Origin: Brevundimonas sp. NIBR11
Lineage (GTDB): Bacteria > Pseudomonadota > Alphaproteobacteria > Caulobacterales > Caulobacteraceae
NCBI RefSeq assembly: GCF_027912535.1
Contig: NZ_CP115465.1
Location: 1,034,001-1,098,000, forward strand
Length of the DNA: 64,000 nucleotides
Reading direction: 5' to 3'
The position numbers and the translations under genes were made by a program. The notes beneath the pieces were generated by a model. The model was given only the letters and a program-made list of their open reading frames with translations, was not told the DNA's origin and made no database searches. This document shows, one piece after another, positions 36,839 to 46,175 of this stretch (position 1 is the first letter of the stretch; each line of letters opens with the position of its first letter).

Positions 36839-38476
36839 GTGTCCCGTATCAGCCTCGCCCTCCTCGCCGCCTGTCTGACCGCCGCTTCCGGAGCGTTCGC
36901 TCAGGAAGGCCGCATCGATCCCGACCGGCTGAACGCCGCCGTCGCCGTGCTCGCGGGCGACGACTTCGAGGGCCGCGCCCCCACCACGCCGGGCGAGGAA
37001 CGCTCCGTCACCTGGATCGCAGACCAATTCCGCGCCCTGGGCCTGGAGCCCGCCGGCGACGACGGCTCCTGGTTCCAGACCGTGCCGATCAACCGCTTCG
37101 TCCAGGACGGGCCGGCCCTGATTACGGCGAATGCGGGCGGGGAGATGATCACCCTGCAGCGCGGCACGGACATCATCTCAAACAGCCACCGCCCTACGAA
37201 CCACATCACCATTACCGACGCGCCGGTGGTCTTCGTCGGTTACGGTGTGACTGCGCCCGAGCGCGGCTGGGACGACTTCAAGGGCGTCGACGTGCGCGGC
37301 AAGGTCGTGCTGATGCTGGTCAACGACCCGGACTTCGAGGTCCCGGCCGACAGCCCCACGGCCGGCAGGTTCGACGGCCTCGGCATGACCTGGTACGGCC
37401 GCTGGGTCTACAAGTTCGAGGAGGCGGCGCGGCGCGGGGCGGCGGCCGTCTTCGTGATTCATGAGACGGCGGCGGCCGGCTATCCGTGGAACACCCTGCA
37501 GAACTCCTCCACCGCGCCGGGCCTCGACATCGTCCGCGCCGATCCGGAGCGCGAACGGGTGCAGGCGCAAGGGTGGATCCAGCAGGCGCAGGCGGCGCGA
37601 CTGATGCAGGCCGCGGGTCTCGACTATGCGACGCTGAAGACGGCGGCCCAGTCGTCGGACTTCCGCCCGGTGGAACTGAACGGCGTGACGATGTCGCTCG
37701 ACTTCGGACAGACCTTCAGTCGCCTGACGACGCGCAACGTCGCGGGTCGCCTGCCGGGGACGCGCCACCCGGACGAAACGATCATGTACGGCGCCCACTG
37801 GGACGCCTACGGCCGCGCCGTGCCCAATGCGGCGGGCGACGACATCTATAACGGCGCCGTGGACAATGCGACGGGGGTGGCGGCGGTGCTGGAACTGGCG
37901 CGCCTCTATGCCGAGGCGCCGCGCACCGACCGATCGGTGATGTTCGTGTCCTGGGCGGCGGAGGAGGCGGGTCTGCTGGGCGCCTACTACTATGCGGCGC
38001 ATCCGCTGGTTCCGCTGGAGACCACGGTGGTCAACATCAACATGGACAGTCTGCTGCCCGGCCCGGCGTCATCCGAGATCGTGGTCATCGGTTTCGGCAA
38101 GACCGACGCCCAGAACCGGCTGGCGGATCTGGCCTCGGAGGAGGGGCGGTCGCTGATCCCCGACCCCGCGCCCCAGGTCGGCGCCTTCTATCGCTCCGAC
38201 CATTTCCCGCTGGCCAAGATGGGGGTGCCCGCCCTGTTCGCCGCCGCCGGCTTCACCGGAGCATCGGACGCCAGCCGGGCCTATGTGCGTGATCGCTATC
38301 ACCAGCCGACCGACGCCTGGTCCTCCGACTGGTCGATGGAGGGGGCGGCGCAGGATGTGCAGTTGCTCTATCGGGTGGGCCGCGATCTCGCGAACAACCG
38401 CGAATGGCCGCTGTGGACGCCGGGCAACGAGTTCGAGGCCGTGCGCGAAGCCAGCGCGGCGTCTCGGATCGAATGA
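36839..38476 (+). CDS. secreted M28 family zinc aminopeptidase
   Basis: A 545-residue peptidase with signal peptide SRISLALLAACLTAASGAFAQ. An N-terminal lid leads into a PA-type inserted domain (about 130-270) and the M28 catalytic domain. Zinc ligands and catalytic residues are visible in YGAHWDAYG, GAVDNATGVAAVLE, WAAEEAGLLGAYYY, INMDSL and SDHFPLAKMG. Translation starts at GTG 36839, the only in-frame start just before the signal. It is probably periplasmic, trimming peptides from the N-terminus. It is followed by tRNA-Val on the other strand. Confidence 0.92.
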   Translation: MSRISLALLAACLTAASGAFAQEGRIDPDRLNAAVAVLAGDDFEGRAPTTPGEERSVTWIADQFRALGLEPAGDDGSWFQTVPINRFVQDGPALITANAGGEMITLQRGTDIISNSHRPTNHITITDAPVVFVGYGVTAPERGWDDFKGVDVRGKVVLMLVNDPDFEVPADSPTAGRFDGLGMTWYGRWVYKFEEAARRGAAAVFVIHETAAAGYPWNTLQNSSTAPGLDIVRADPERERVQAQGWIQQAQAARLMQAAGLDYATLKTAAQSSDFRPVELNGVTMSLDFGQTFSRLTTRNVAGRLPGTRHPDETIMYGAHWDAYGRAVPNAAGDDIYNGAVDNATGVAAVLELARLYAEAPRTDRSVMFVSWAAEEAGLLGAYYYAAHPLVPLETTVVNINMDSLLPGPASSEIVVIGFGKTDAQNRLADLASEEGRSLIPDPAPQVGAFYRSDHFPLAKMGVPALFAAAGFTGASDASRAYVRDRYHQPTDAWSSDWSMEGAAQDVQLLYRVGRDLANNREWPLWTPGNEFEAVREASAASRIE

Positions 38477-38483
38477 GGGAAAA

Positions 38484-38558
38484 TGGTGGATGCGACAGGG
38501 ATTGAACCTGTGACCCCCTCGGTGTGAACGAGGTGCTCTCCCGCTGAGCTACGCATCC
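38484..38558 (-). tRNA. tRNA-Val (anticodon CAC)
   Basis: The reverse complement begins GGATGCGTAGCTCAGCGGGA and ends with GGTTCAATCCCTGTCGCATCC plus ACCA, all encoded. The anticodon stem CCTCG/CGAGG encloses TTCACAC, giving anticodon CAC for GUG codons. It is 75 bases including CCA (38486-38484). It lies 7 bases beyond the M28 stop, on the opposite strand. Confidence 0.95.
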
Positions 38559-38622
38559 ATCTCGGGCCCCGCCGAAAGCGGGGAGGCGCGGACATAGCCC
38601 GCTCGCCGACTCGAGGCAAGCC

Positions 38623-39912
38623 TCAGATGCCGGCCGCCCGCACGCCGTCTGCGGTTTCCGCCTCCGGGTCGCCCGGCAGCCAGGCGACATGGCCGTCGTA
38701 GATGCCCTGGTTGAGGATGCCTTCTTCCTTGGCGACCAGCACGGGGACCAGCATCTGGCCGGTCACATTGGTGGCCGTGCGCATCATGTCGATGATCCGG
38801 TCGATGGCGACGATATAACCGATCCCCTCCAGCGGCAGGCCGGCCGTCGACAGGGTCAGGGTCAGCATGACGATGCTGGTCCCGGGCACGCCGGCCGTGC
38901 CCAGCGACCCCAGAACCGCCGTCAGGCCGATGAGAACGTACTGGGTCAGCGACAACTCGATCTGGAAATACTGGGCGATGAAGATCGAGGCGATGGCCGG
39001 ATAGATGGCGCCGCAGCCGTCCATCTTCACATTGGCCCCGAGCGGCACGGCGAAGGCGGCATAGGCCTGGGGCACGCCGAGACGCTCCACCGTCTGGCGC
39101 AGGGTGATGGGCAGGGTGCCCAGCGAGGAGGAAGTGGCGAAGGCCGTCTGCTGCGCCGCGAAGGCGCCCCGGAAGAAGCTGCGGACGCCCAGGCCGTGGG
39201 CCTTCAGCAGGCCCGAATAGACGATCAGGATGTGGAAGAGGCAGGCCGCGTAGATGGCGAAAATGAATTTGCCGAGCGGCAACAATGCCTCCCAGCCGTA
39301 GCCGCCGACGACCGAGCCGATCAGGCCGAACACTCCGAAGGGGGTCAGCTGGATGACCCAGCGGGTGATGCGAAAGACGATGGCCGCGCCTTCGTCCACG
39401 AACCGTCGCGCCGTCTGGGCCCGGTCGCCCAGCGCCACCAGGGCCGCGCCCACCAACGCCGAGAAGAAGATGATCTGCAGAACCTTGCCTTCGGCCAGGG
39501 CTGCGAAGGGATTTGTCGGGACGATGCCGATCAGGACCTCGAGCGGAGTCGGGATCTCGCGCTCGCGCACCTCGCCGAGCGGCAGGTTGGCGAGGCCGAC
39601 GCCCGGATTGATCAGGTGGCCGAAAGCGAAACCGACCAGCACGGCCAGCAGGGAGGTGATGGCGAACCACATCACCGTGCGCGCCCCCAGCCGGATCGCG
39701 CCGGCGCCTTCGCCCAGCTTGGCGATGGAGGAGGCGATGGTGAACAGCACCAGCGGCGCCACCACCATGCGGATCAGGTTCAGATAGATGTCGCCGATGG
39801 GCTGGAGCCAGACCTCCGCCTGCTCCCTCAGGATCAAACCGGCGACGATGCCGAGGGCGAAGCCGGCGGCGGTGCGCTGCCAAAGGGGGATGGCGAAGAA
39901 TCTGGCGAGCAT
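38623..39912 (-). CDS. dicarboxylate/amino acid:cation symporter (DAACS/GltP family)
   Basis: A 429-residue inner-membrane sodium- or proton-coupled carrier for dicarboxylates or acidic amino acids. The serine-rich hairpin motif is TAFATSSSLGTLPITLR, and the conserved transport core is NVKMDGCGAIYPAIASIFIAQ, then GTAGVPGTSIVMLTLTLS and VAIDRIIDMMRTATNVTGQ. Eight membrane helices plus two hairpins are expected. Substrate preference cannot be read from these motifs alone. Confidence 0.92.
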   Translation of the reverse strand: MLARFFAIPLWQRTAAGFALGIVAGLILREQAEVWLQPIGDIYLNLIRMVVAPLVLFTIASSIAKLGEGAGAIRLGARTVMWFAITSLLAVLVGFAFGHLINPGVGLANLPLGEVREREIPTPLEVLIGIVPTNPFAALAEGKVLQIIFFSALVGAALVALGDRAQTARRFVDEGAAIVFRITRWVIQLTPFGVFGLIGSVVGGYGWEALLPLGKFIFAIYAACLFHILIVYSGLLKAHGLGVRSFFRGAFAAQQTAFATSSSLGTLPITLRQTVERLGVPQAYAAFAVPLGANVKMDGCGAIYPAIASIFIAQYFQIELSLTQYVLIGLTAVLGSLGTAGVPGTSIVMLTLTLSTAGLPLEGIGYIVAIDRIIDMMRTATNVTGQMLVPVLVAKEEGILNQGIYDGHVAWLPGDPEAETADGVRAAGI

Positions 39913-39958
39913 ACAGGCGGCTTTCCGGGGAGGATCCTCGCAAGATGTTCGCCGCCTC

Positions 39959-39987
39959 CCTGCGCCGCAATGACGCGGCGGCGCAGG
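39959..39987 (-). terminator. GC-rich hairpin downstream of the SDR gene
   Basis: CCTGCGCCGC (39959-39968) and GCGGCGCAGG (39978-39987) form a perfect 10-bp stem with a 9-base loop. It lies between the SDR gene and the symporter, both leftward. There is no T-run, so this is only a possible terminator. Confidence 0.4.
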
Positions 39988-40019
39988 AATTCTGTTCGGC
40001 GCTTTAGTTTATCTGCGGC

Positions 40020-40778
40020 TCAGTCCAGCGGTCGGTGGTGGCTGTTCACGATGCCGAAGGTCTTGGCGTAGTCGCCGCGCGCCTCGGCGTTGCGCAGGAA
40101 GCCGACGCGCTCGACCAGAACCTCGTCGTGGCCGGCCTCGAACAGGCCGACGCTCTCGCCAATGAACTCGTCCAGCGGCATCGAGGCCGGATCCTCGGCA
40201 TGACCGGGCATCAGGTCGGTGGCCACGCCGGGCGGCGCCCACTCCACCACCTTCACCGACGAGTCCCGCAACTGATGCCGCAGCGACTGCGTCCAGGAAT
40301 GGATCGCCGCCTTGGTCGCCGAATAGGTGGGGGTGAAGGCCAGGGGCACGAAGGCCAGGCCCGACGATACGGTGACGAAGGTCGCTTTCGGCCGGGTCAA
40401 CAGATGCGGGAGGAGGGCGTCCGCGAGCCGCACCGTGCCCCACCAGTTGATGTCTACGATCTCCTGCATCTTCGCCATGTCGAATGTCCCGCTCGACAGG
40501 TCCTCGGCCTTCATGATCCCGGCGTTGGACACGACGGCGTTCAGGTCGGGATGTTCGGCCGTGAGCTTCGCGGCGAAGGCGGTGATGTCGGCCGGGTCGG
40601 CGACGTCGAGCGTGTACCAGGCCATGCCGGGGTTGGCCTCGGCGACCTTCTTCAGCACATCCGCGCGGCGTCCGGCGATGATGACCTTGGCGCCCCTGGC
40701 GTGCAGGGCTTCAGCGAGGCCGCGCCCCAGGCCTGTGCCGCCGCCGGTGATCAGGACGGTGTCTTTGGCGGTATCCAT
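40020..40778 (-). CDS. SDR family oxidoreductase (DltE-like)
   Basis: A 252-residue classical short-chain dehydrogenase. The cofactor motif is TGGGTGLGRGLAEAL (about 11-25), with AGRR following strand 2 favouring NADP. Also present are NAG (VVSNAGIM), catalytic Ser in VTVSSGLAF, and YSATKAAIHSW. It resembles the DltE subgroup, of unknown substrate. It is divergent from an HxlR regulator, a common arrangement in which the regulator controls the oxidoreductase in response to reactive carbonyls or quinones (inference). Confidence 0.9.
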   Translation of the reverse strand: MDTAKDTVLITGGGTGLGRGLAEALHARGAKVIIAGRRADVLKKVAEANPGMAWYTLDVADPADITAFAAKLTAEHPDLNAVVSNAGIMKAEDLSSGTFDMAKMQEIVDINWWGTVRLADALLPHLLTRPKATFVTVSSGLAFVPLAFTPTYSATKAAIHSWTQSLRHQLRDSSVKVVEWAPPGVATDLMPGHAEDPASMPLDEFIGESVGLFEAGHDEVLVERVGFLRNAEARGDYAKTFGIVNSHHRPLD

Positions 40779-40844
40779 GATGTCTCTCCTTGGGGGATGC
40801 GAACCGTTGGCGGATCAGCTATACCCGGCACTCTCCATCGGGAA

Positions 40845-40872
40845 GTAGGCACCCGAAAGTTCTGTACGCACC
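40845..40872. promoter_or_regulatory. candidate HxlR operator (direct repeat)
   Basis: GTAGGCACC (40845-40853) and GTACGCACC (40864-40872) are direct repeats with one mismatch, 19 bases apart start to start, or about two helical turns. They lie between the divergent SDR and HxlR genes, next to the regulator start at 40885. HxlR/YodB-type proteins bind such intergenic GTAC-containing sites as dimers. Confidence 0.5.
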
Positions 40873-40884
40873 AGAAGGTAAGAA

Positions 40885-41286
40885 ATGTCCGCTCCGGCCG
40901 TTCGCCCGCCGATTTTCGATCACCCGCCCGTCGACGCCCGCGTCGAGGCCCTGGTCACCGAGGTCATCGGCCGGGTAGCCGACAAGTGGACGATGATCGT
41001 CCTGGAGGTGTTGGTCGAGCACGGGGAACTTCGCTTCACCCGCCTGGCCGAACTGTCTGACGGCATCAGCCAGAAGATGCTGACCCAGACCCTGCGGGCG
41101 ATGGAGCGCGACGGCCTGGTCGTCCGCACAGTCCACCCGGTCATCCCGCCCAGGGTCGAATATCGCCTGACCGACCTCGGCTTCAGTCTGGCGGAAGCCT
41201 TCTGCGGCGTCTGGCTGTGGGCGGAGAAGAACCTGGAGCGGATCGAAACGTCGAGGGCGGCCTTCGACGCGGCAAGGGCCGGCTGA
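40885..41286 (+). CDS. HxlR-family transcriptional regulator
   Basis: A 133-residue winged-helix regulator. The DNA-binding domain has DKWTMIVLEVLVEHGELRFTRLAE (about 34-57), GISQKMLTQTLRAMERDGLVVRTVHPVIPPRVEY and LTDLGFSL. The N-terminal cysteine that senses oxidation in many HxlR proteins is absent; the only Cys is in EAFCGVWLW near residue 111. It is divergently transcribed from the SDR gene, its likely target. Confidence 0.92.
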   Translation: MSAPAVRPPIFDHPPVDARVEALVTEVIGRVADKWTMIVLEVLVEHGELRFTRLAELSDGISQKMLTQTLRAMERDGLVVRTVHPVIPPRVEYRLTDLGFSLAEAFCGVWLWAEKNLERIETSRAAFDAARAG

Positions 41287-41293
41287 TCCCACG

Positions 41294-41324
41294 AAAAAGG
41301 GCGGCCCGAGGGACCGCCCTTTCA
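41294..41324. terminator. bidirectional terminator between convergent genes
   Basis: AAAGGGCGG (41296-41304) and CCGCCCTTT (41314-41322) form a 9-bp stem that can extend inward. An A-run precedes it (41294-41298) and Ts end it, so it can work for both the HxlR gene (ends 41286) and the leftward secreted-protein gene (ends 41346). Confidence 0.8.
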
Positions 41325-41345
41325 TGTCGAAAAGGAAAAGACGTC

Positions 41346-41693
41346 CTATTCGTCGTGGACGGTGACGTCGCCGCCGTCCAGCTCGCAGAAGTTCTCCGAA
41401 CCGACGACCAGTTCGCTGCCGTCGCTGAACTCGGCCTTCAGGTCGTATTCGCAGTCTTCCAGATCGTCGTCGATGGTGACGTCGACGCTGTCGCCCGACT
41501 CCAGAATGCCGTCGCCGAAGATGTCTTCTTCCCACTCGTCGGTCGAAGGGACCGAGATATAGAGCGAGATCAGGTCGTGCTCGCTCTCGTTATGCAGGGT
41601 GAAGGTGACCGGCTCGGTCACCTGGGCGAAGGCGGCCGGAGCGGCGCCGGCGAACAGGGCGGCGGTAACGCCGGCCAGAAGGATGTTTTTCAC
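41346..41693 (-). CDS. small acidic secreted protein, function unknown
   Basis: A 115-residue protein. A signal peptide (KNILLAGVTAALFAGAAPAAFAQ) is followed by an Asp/Glu-rich beta domain of about 90 residues (FTLHNESEHDLISLYIS, SVDVTIDDDLEDCEYDLKAEFSDGSELVV). Its two cysteines (DCEY and NFCEL) probably pair. It starts at GTG 41693, with GGGGA upstream. I have seen this layout in uncharacterised alphaproteobacterial periplasmic proteins but cannot name a function. Confidence 0.75.
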   Translation of the reverse strand: MKNILLAGVTAALFAGAAPAAFAQVTEPVTFTLHNESEHDLISLYISVPSTDEWEEDIFGDGILESGDSVDVTIDDDLEDCEYDLKAEFSDGSELVVGSENFCELDGGDVTVHDE

Positions 41694-41791
41694 GGTAGGT
41701 CCCCGAAGGATGGATGCCGCAGAGCGCGGATGACGCTTCCCTAGCACCATCTGCATCGCGGGTCATCGACACGAAAACTGACAGTTGGCCG

Positions 41792-41917
41792 TCATTTGGC
41801 GATCAGGCCCAGCGCTCCACCGATCAGAACGGCGGCGGCGATCCAGGGAATCCAGTCGTGCCGCTCCAGAAATGTGCGACGACGCAGGTCGCTGACGTCA
41901 TCGTCTTCCTCGTCCAT
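41792..41917 (-). CDS. 41-residue single-pass membrane peptide
   Basis: A short ORF of 41 residues. A very acidic start (MDEEDDDVSDLRRR) and a linker are followed by one membrane helix (IPWIAAAVLIGGALGLIA, about 23-40) at the C-terminus, a tail-anchored layout. Its ATG shares one base with the TGA of gph, so it is probably co-translated with it. Codon use is normal. Function unknown. Confidence 0.65.
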   Translation of the reverse strand: MDEEDDDVSDLRRRTFLERHDWIPWIAAAVLIGGALGLIAK

Positions 41918-42633
41918 CAGGCCCCCGTGAGCGCCCGGGCGACGTAGTGTTCGACCACGATCATATCGACGGCCTCTTCGACGTCCTCGAAGGCGTCGAC
42001 GATGATGTCGGGCTCCAGTTCTTCCATCGGGATCGGTGTGTAGCCGAAGGTCACGCCGATGACGGGCAGGCCGGCTTCGCGCGCGCAACCGACGTCGGGC
42101 GACGCGTCTCCGACCATGATGGCCCGCTCCGGATCGCCGCCGACGGATTTGACCGCCTCGACCAGATGGCAGCCTGAGGGCTTGCGCACCGAGACCCGGT
42201 CTGGCCCGACGATGGCGGCGAAATGCTTGGTCAGATCGATCTTGCCGAGCAGCAGCTCCGACAGGTCCGACCGCTTGTTGGTGACGACGACCAGGGTCGC
42301 GCCGCGCTCGGCCAGGGTTTCCAGCGTCTCGATCACGCCCTCGTACGGGGCGGAATGATCGGCGATGTGGTCGATGTAGTCGGCGATGAAGGCGTCGAAG
42401 AGTTCGGGGGAAGCCGCGCGCTCGGCCGAGGCTCCGGCCAGCTCGAACCCGTGCTTCAACAGGGCGCGCGCCCCGCCTCCAATCAGCTCGCGCGCGCTTT
42501 CCATCGGCGCGGGCGGCAGGCCTTCCTGAACCAGCATCCGGTTCAGCGTGCCGACCAAATCCTCGTGCGTCTCGACCAGGGTGCCGTCCAGGTCGAAGCC
42601 GATGGTCCAGCCTTCGAGGTCGCGTTCGATCAT
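41917..42633 (-). CDS. gph: phosphoglycolate phosphatase (HAD superfamily)
   Basis: A 238-residue HAD hydrolase that removes 2-phosphoglycolate, made during DNA repair or by oxygenase reactions. Motif I is FDLDGTLVETHEDL (about 13-26), motif II VVTNKR, and motifs III/IV are KPSGCHLVEAV and IMVGDASPDVGCAREAG. A helical cap follows motif I. The HAD family is broad, so the substrate is inferred from the closest resemblance. It is divergent from glmU. Confidence 0.85.
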   Translation of the reverse strand: MIERDLEGWTIGFDLDGTLVETHEDLVGTLNRMLVQEGLPPAPMESARELIGGGARALLKHGFELAGASAERAASPELFDAFIADYIDHIADHSAPYEGVIETLETLAERGATLVVVTNKRSDLSELLLGKIDLTKHFAAIVGPDRVSVRKPSGCHLVEAVKSVGGDPERAIMVGDASPDVGCAREAGLPVIGVTFGYTPIPMEELEPDIIVDAFEDVEEAVDMIVVEHYVARALTGA

Positions 42634-42700
42634 GGTTCTTCTCCCGTCCGGCCGCCCGATGGGTTAGACCACGCCGCGTGACTAGCCGCCGGACCGATTC

Positions 42701-44047
42701 ATGACCACACCTTCCGCACGCGCCGCCATCATCCTCGCCGCCGGCCAGGGGACGCGGATGAAGTCGCCCCTGCCCAAGGTGCTCCACCCGGTCGGCTGCC
42801 GCGCCATGCTCGACCACGCCATCGATGCGGCCGAGGCCTTGGGCTGCGAACGGATCGTCGTCGTCGTCGGATCGCACTCGCCCGAGGTCCGCGCTCATGT
42901 CGTCAAGCGTCTGGGCGAGGACGCCGTCGCGGTTCAGGACCCGCCCATGGGCACGGGCCACGCCGTCCGGGCCGCCGAGGCGGTGCTGGGCGACTTCGTG
43001 GGACAGGTCGTGGTGACCTATGGCGACGTGCCTTTGCTGCGCGCCCATGACATCGAGGCTGTGTTCCAGAAGACCGATGGCGTTACCGTCATCGGCTTCG
43101 AGGCCGCCGATCCCGGCGCCTACGGTCGGCTCGTCATGGACGGCGAGACCCTGACCGCCATCACCGAGGCGAAGGAGGCTACGCCTGAGGTTCTGGCCAT
43201 AACTGCCTGTAACTCCGGCGTCATGGCCGCGCCGGTGGGGCTACTCTTCTCCCTTCTGGCCGAGGTCACGAACGACAACGCCAAGGGCGAATACTACCTC
43301 ACCGACGTGGTCGAGCTGGCCAGGAAGCGTGGCGAACCGACCCGGGTGACCATGGCCTCGGAGGACGCGGTCATGGGCGTCAACGCCCAGGGCGAGCTGG
43401 CCCAAGCCGAGGCCCTGTTCCAGAAGGTCCAGCGCGAAACCTTCCTCGCCGCAGGGGTCACGATGGCCGCGCCGGATACGGTCCACTTCGCCTGGGACAC
43501 CCAGGTCGGAGCCGGATCAATCATTGAACCCTTCGTCGTCTTCGGGCCGGGCGCCCGCGTCGCCGAACGCGCCCTCATCAAGAGCTTCAGCCATATCGAG
43601 GGCGCCGCGATCGCCCCCGGCGCCGAGGTCGGTCCCTACGCCCGTCTGCGTCCCGGCGCCGATCTGGGCGAGGACGTGAAGGTCGGGAACTTCGTCGAGG
43701 TGAAGAACGTCCGCATGGACGCCGGCGCCAAGGCCAGCCACCTGTCCTATCTCGGCGACGGCTCGGTCGGGGCGGGCGCGAACATTGGCGCGGGCACGAT
43801 CTTCTGTAACTATGACGGCTTCTTCAAACACCGCACGATGGTGGGCGAGGGAGCTTTCGTCGGCTCCAACTCCGCCCTCGTCGCCCCTGTGACCATCGGC
43901 GCCGGCGCCATGGTCGGATCGGGCTCGGTCATCACCCGCGATGTCGAGCCGGGCGCCCTGGCCCTGGGACGCGGCGAGCAGAGGGTTAAGCCCGGCTGGG
44001 CCGCGCGCTTCATGGAGACGATGCGCGCCAAGAAGGCGAAGAAATGA
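42701..44047 (+). CDS. glmU: bifunctional UDP-GlcNAc pyrophosphorylase / GlcN-1-P acetyltransferase
   Basis: Makes UDP-GlcNAc for cell wall and lipid A; 448 residues. The N-terminal uridyltransferase domain begins [22 protein letters not shown] (about 8-29). A left-handed beta-helix acetyltransferase domain follows from about 250 (hexapeptide repeats, [24 protein letters not shown], then [22 protein letters not shown]). The normal two-domain length is complete. Its stop overlaps the rpiA start (ATGA). Confidence 0.96.
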   Translation: MTTPSARAAIILAAGQGTRMKSPLPKVLHPVGCRAMLDHAIDAAEALGCERIVVVVGSHSPEVRAHVVKRLGEDAVAVQDPPMGTGHAVRAAEAVLGDFVGQVVVTYGDVPLLRAHDIEAVFQKTDGVTVIGFEAADPGAYGRLVMDGETLTAITEAKEATPEVLAITACNSGVMAAPVGLLFSLLAEVTNDNAKGEYYLTDVVELARKRGEPTRVTMASEDAVMGVNAQGELAQAEALFQKVQRETFLAAGVTMAAPDTVHFAWDTQVGAGSIIEPFVVFGPGARVAERALIKSFSHIEGAAIAPGAEVGPYARLRPGADLGEDVKVGNFVEVKNVRMDAGAKASHLSYLGDGSVGAGANIGAGTIFCNYDGFFKHRTMVGEGAFVGSNSALVAPVTIGAGAMVGSGSVITRDVEPGALALGRGEQRVKPGWAARFMETMRAKKAKK

Positions 44048-44727
44048 GCGACGCGCAAAAGCAACGCGCCGGAGAAGCCGCGGCCCTCCGCGTCGAGGCC
44101 GGCATGGTCGTGGGCCTGGGCACCGGCTCCACAGCCGCCTGGTTCGTCAAGGCGCTGGCGGCGCGGAACCTGACCGGGCTGCGCTGCGTCCCGACCTCGG
44201 AGAAGACCGCCGACCTGGCCCGCGAGCTCGGCCTGCCTCTGGTCACTCTGGAGGACGTGTCGAAGATCGACCTGACCGTCGACGGGGCCGACGAGGTCGG
44301 GCCGGGTCTGGCCCTCATCAAGGGCGGAGGCGCGGCCCTGTTGCGCGAGAAATTGGTGTGGGAGGCGTCGGATCGCTGCATCGTCATCGCCGATGCGGCC
44401 AAGGTCGTGCCGGTGCTCGGCGCCTTCCCCCTGCCGATCGAGGTCGTCGCCTTCGGGCACAAGACCACCGGCAACCGGATCGCCGACGTCCTGATCGACC
44501 ACGACATCGCCATGCCCGCCCGCCTGCGTCAGGCGGATCGCGGCGTGGTCCGCACCGACGGCGGCAACGTCATCTATGACGCCAAATGCCAGGCCATCCA
44601 CGACCCGGTCCGCCTCGCCGACGACCTCAAGCTGATCACCGGCGTGGTCGAGCACGGGCTGTTCCTGGACCTCGCCGACGAAGCGATCATCGGCTTGGAT
44701 TCCGGCGTTAACGTCCTACTTCCCTGA
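44044..44727 (+). CDS. rpiA: ribose-5-phosphate isomerase A
   Basis: Interconverts ribose 5-phosphate and ribulose 5-phosphate in the pentose phosphate pathway; 227 residues. Motifs are [15 protein letters not shown] (phosphate loop, about 20-34), [27 protein letters not shown] with the catalytic Asp/Glu region, and TDGGNVIYD. Translationally coupled to glmU. Confidence 0.96.
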   Translation: MSDAQKQRAGEAAALRVEAGMVVGLGTGSTAAWFVKALAARNLTGLRCVPTSEKTADLARELGLPLVTLEDVSKIDLTVDGADEVGPGLALIKGGGAALLREKLVWEASDRCIVIADAAKVVPVLGAFPLPIEVVAFGHKTTGNRIADVLIDHDIAMPARLRQADRGVVRTDGGNVIYDAKCQAIHDPVRLADDLKLITGVVEHGLFLDLADEAIIGLDSGVNVLLP

Positions 44728-44753
44728 TCTCCGACGCGACCTGAAAGCTGAGC

Positions 44754-46136
44754 ATGGCCGAGTACGACTACGACCTCTTCGTCATCGGCGCCGGTTCCGG
44801 CGGGGTGCGCGCTGCAAGGCTGACCGCGTTGGGCGGCAAGCGGGTCGCCATCGCAGAAGAGTTCCGCGTCGGCGGCACCTGCGTCATCCGGGGCTGCGTG
44901 CCGAAGAAGTTCATGGTCATGGCCTCCGAGGTCAGCCACGCGCTCGAGATCGCCAAGGGCTACGGCTGGTCGTTCGACAATGCGACATTCGATTGGCCGA
45001 AATTCATCCAGGCCAAGGATGTCGAGATCGCCCGGCTGTCGGGCATCTACGCCGCCAACCTCGGCAAGGCCGGCGTCGAGCTGATCCACGGCCGCGCGGT
45101 GCTGAAGGACGCCCACACGGTCGAGATCCTCGGCAAGGACCAGACGATCACTGCCGATAAGATCCTGATCGCCACCGGCGGCCGCCCCTGGATGCCCGAG
45201 ACCCTGCCGGGCATCGAACACGCCATCACCTCCGAAGAGGCCTTCCACCTGCCGGAACTGCCCAAGCGCATCCTGATCGCGGGCGGCGGCTATATCGCGG
45301 TGGAGTTCGCCGGGATCTTCGCCGGGCTCGGCGTCGAGACGACCCTGATCTATCGCGGCCCGAACATCCTGCGCGGCTTCGACGACGACGTGCGCGCGCA
45401 CCTCGCCGGCGAGATCGAGAAGCGCGGCATCAAGGTCATTCTGGGCTGCCAGCATAGCGAGTTGAAGAAGACCGCGACCGGCATCGTCAACGTGCTGGAG
45501 AACGGCATGGAGATCGAGACCGACGTCGTCATGTTCGCCACTGGCCGCGTCCCGCACGTCAAGGATCTGGGCCTGGAGACCGCCGGGGTCGAGCTGAACG
45601 AGAAGGGGGCGATCAAGGTCGATACTCTGTCGAAGACCACCGCCGACAACATCTGGGCCATCGGCGACGTGACCGACCGGATGAACCTGACCCCCGTCGC
45701 CATCCGCGAGGCGGTCGCCTTCCATGAGACGGTCTACAAGGACAACCCCCAGCATTTCGACTACGAGGCCGTCGCCACCGCCGTGTTCTCGCAGCCGCCG
45801 GTCGGCGTGGTGGGCCTGAGCGAGGCGGATGCCCGCCACACCTGCGCCAAGGGGGTGGACATCTATTCGACCCGCTTCCGGCCGATGAAATACGCTTTCA
45901 CCGGCTCCGAGGAGCGGGTGTTGATGAAGCTGGTGGTCGACGCCGACACCGACCGCGTCGTCGGCGTCCACATCGTGGGTCCCGAGGCTCCGGAGATGAT
46001 CCAGCTGGCCGCCATCGCCGTGAAGGCCGGTCTCACCAAGGCTCAATGGGACGCCACCTGTGCCGTCCATCCGACCATGGCCGAGGAATTGGTGACCCTG
46101 AAGGTCAAGCAGTCGCAGGAAACAAACGCCGGGTAG
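44754..46136 (+). CDS. gor: glutathione-disulfide reductase
   Basis: An FAD/NADPH disulfide reductase that keeps glutathione reduced in the cytoplasm; 460 residues. FAD motif VIGAGSGGVRAARLTA (about 10-25), redox-active C43 and C48 in GGTCVIRGCVPKK, NADPH motif IAGGGYIAVEFAGIFAGLG, second FAD motif IWAIGDVTDR, and the C-terminal catalytic His in AVHPTMAEEL. The IRGC variant is common in alphaproteobacteria and plants. It lies 26 bases after rpiA in the same direction. Confidence 0.95.
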   Translation: MAEYDYDLFVIGAGSGGVRAARLTALGGKRVAIAEEFRVGGTCVIRGCVPKKFMVMASEVSHALEIAKGYGWSFDNATFDWPKFIQAKDVEIARLSGIYAANLGKAGVELIHGRAVLKDAHTVEILGKDQTITADKILIATGGRPWMPETLPGIEHAITSEEAFHLPELPKRILIAGGGYIAVEFAGIFAGLGVETTLIYRGPNILRGFDDDVRAHLAGEIEKRGIKVILGCQHSELKKTATGIVNVLENGMEIETDVVMFATGRVPHVKDLGLETAGVELNEKGAIKVDTLSKTTADNIWAIGDVTDRMNLTPVAIREAVAFHETVYKDNPQHFDYEAVATAVFSQPPVGVVGLSEADARHTCAKGVDIYSTRFRPMKYAFTGSEERVLMKLVVDADTDRVVGVHIVGPEAPEMIQLAAIAVKAGLTKAQWDATCAVHPTMAEELVTLKVKQSQETNAG

Positions 46137-46175
46137 TTTGTTGTTTCGCATCCGCGAGACGCCTATCTTGCGGCC

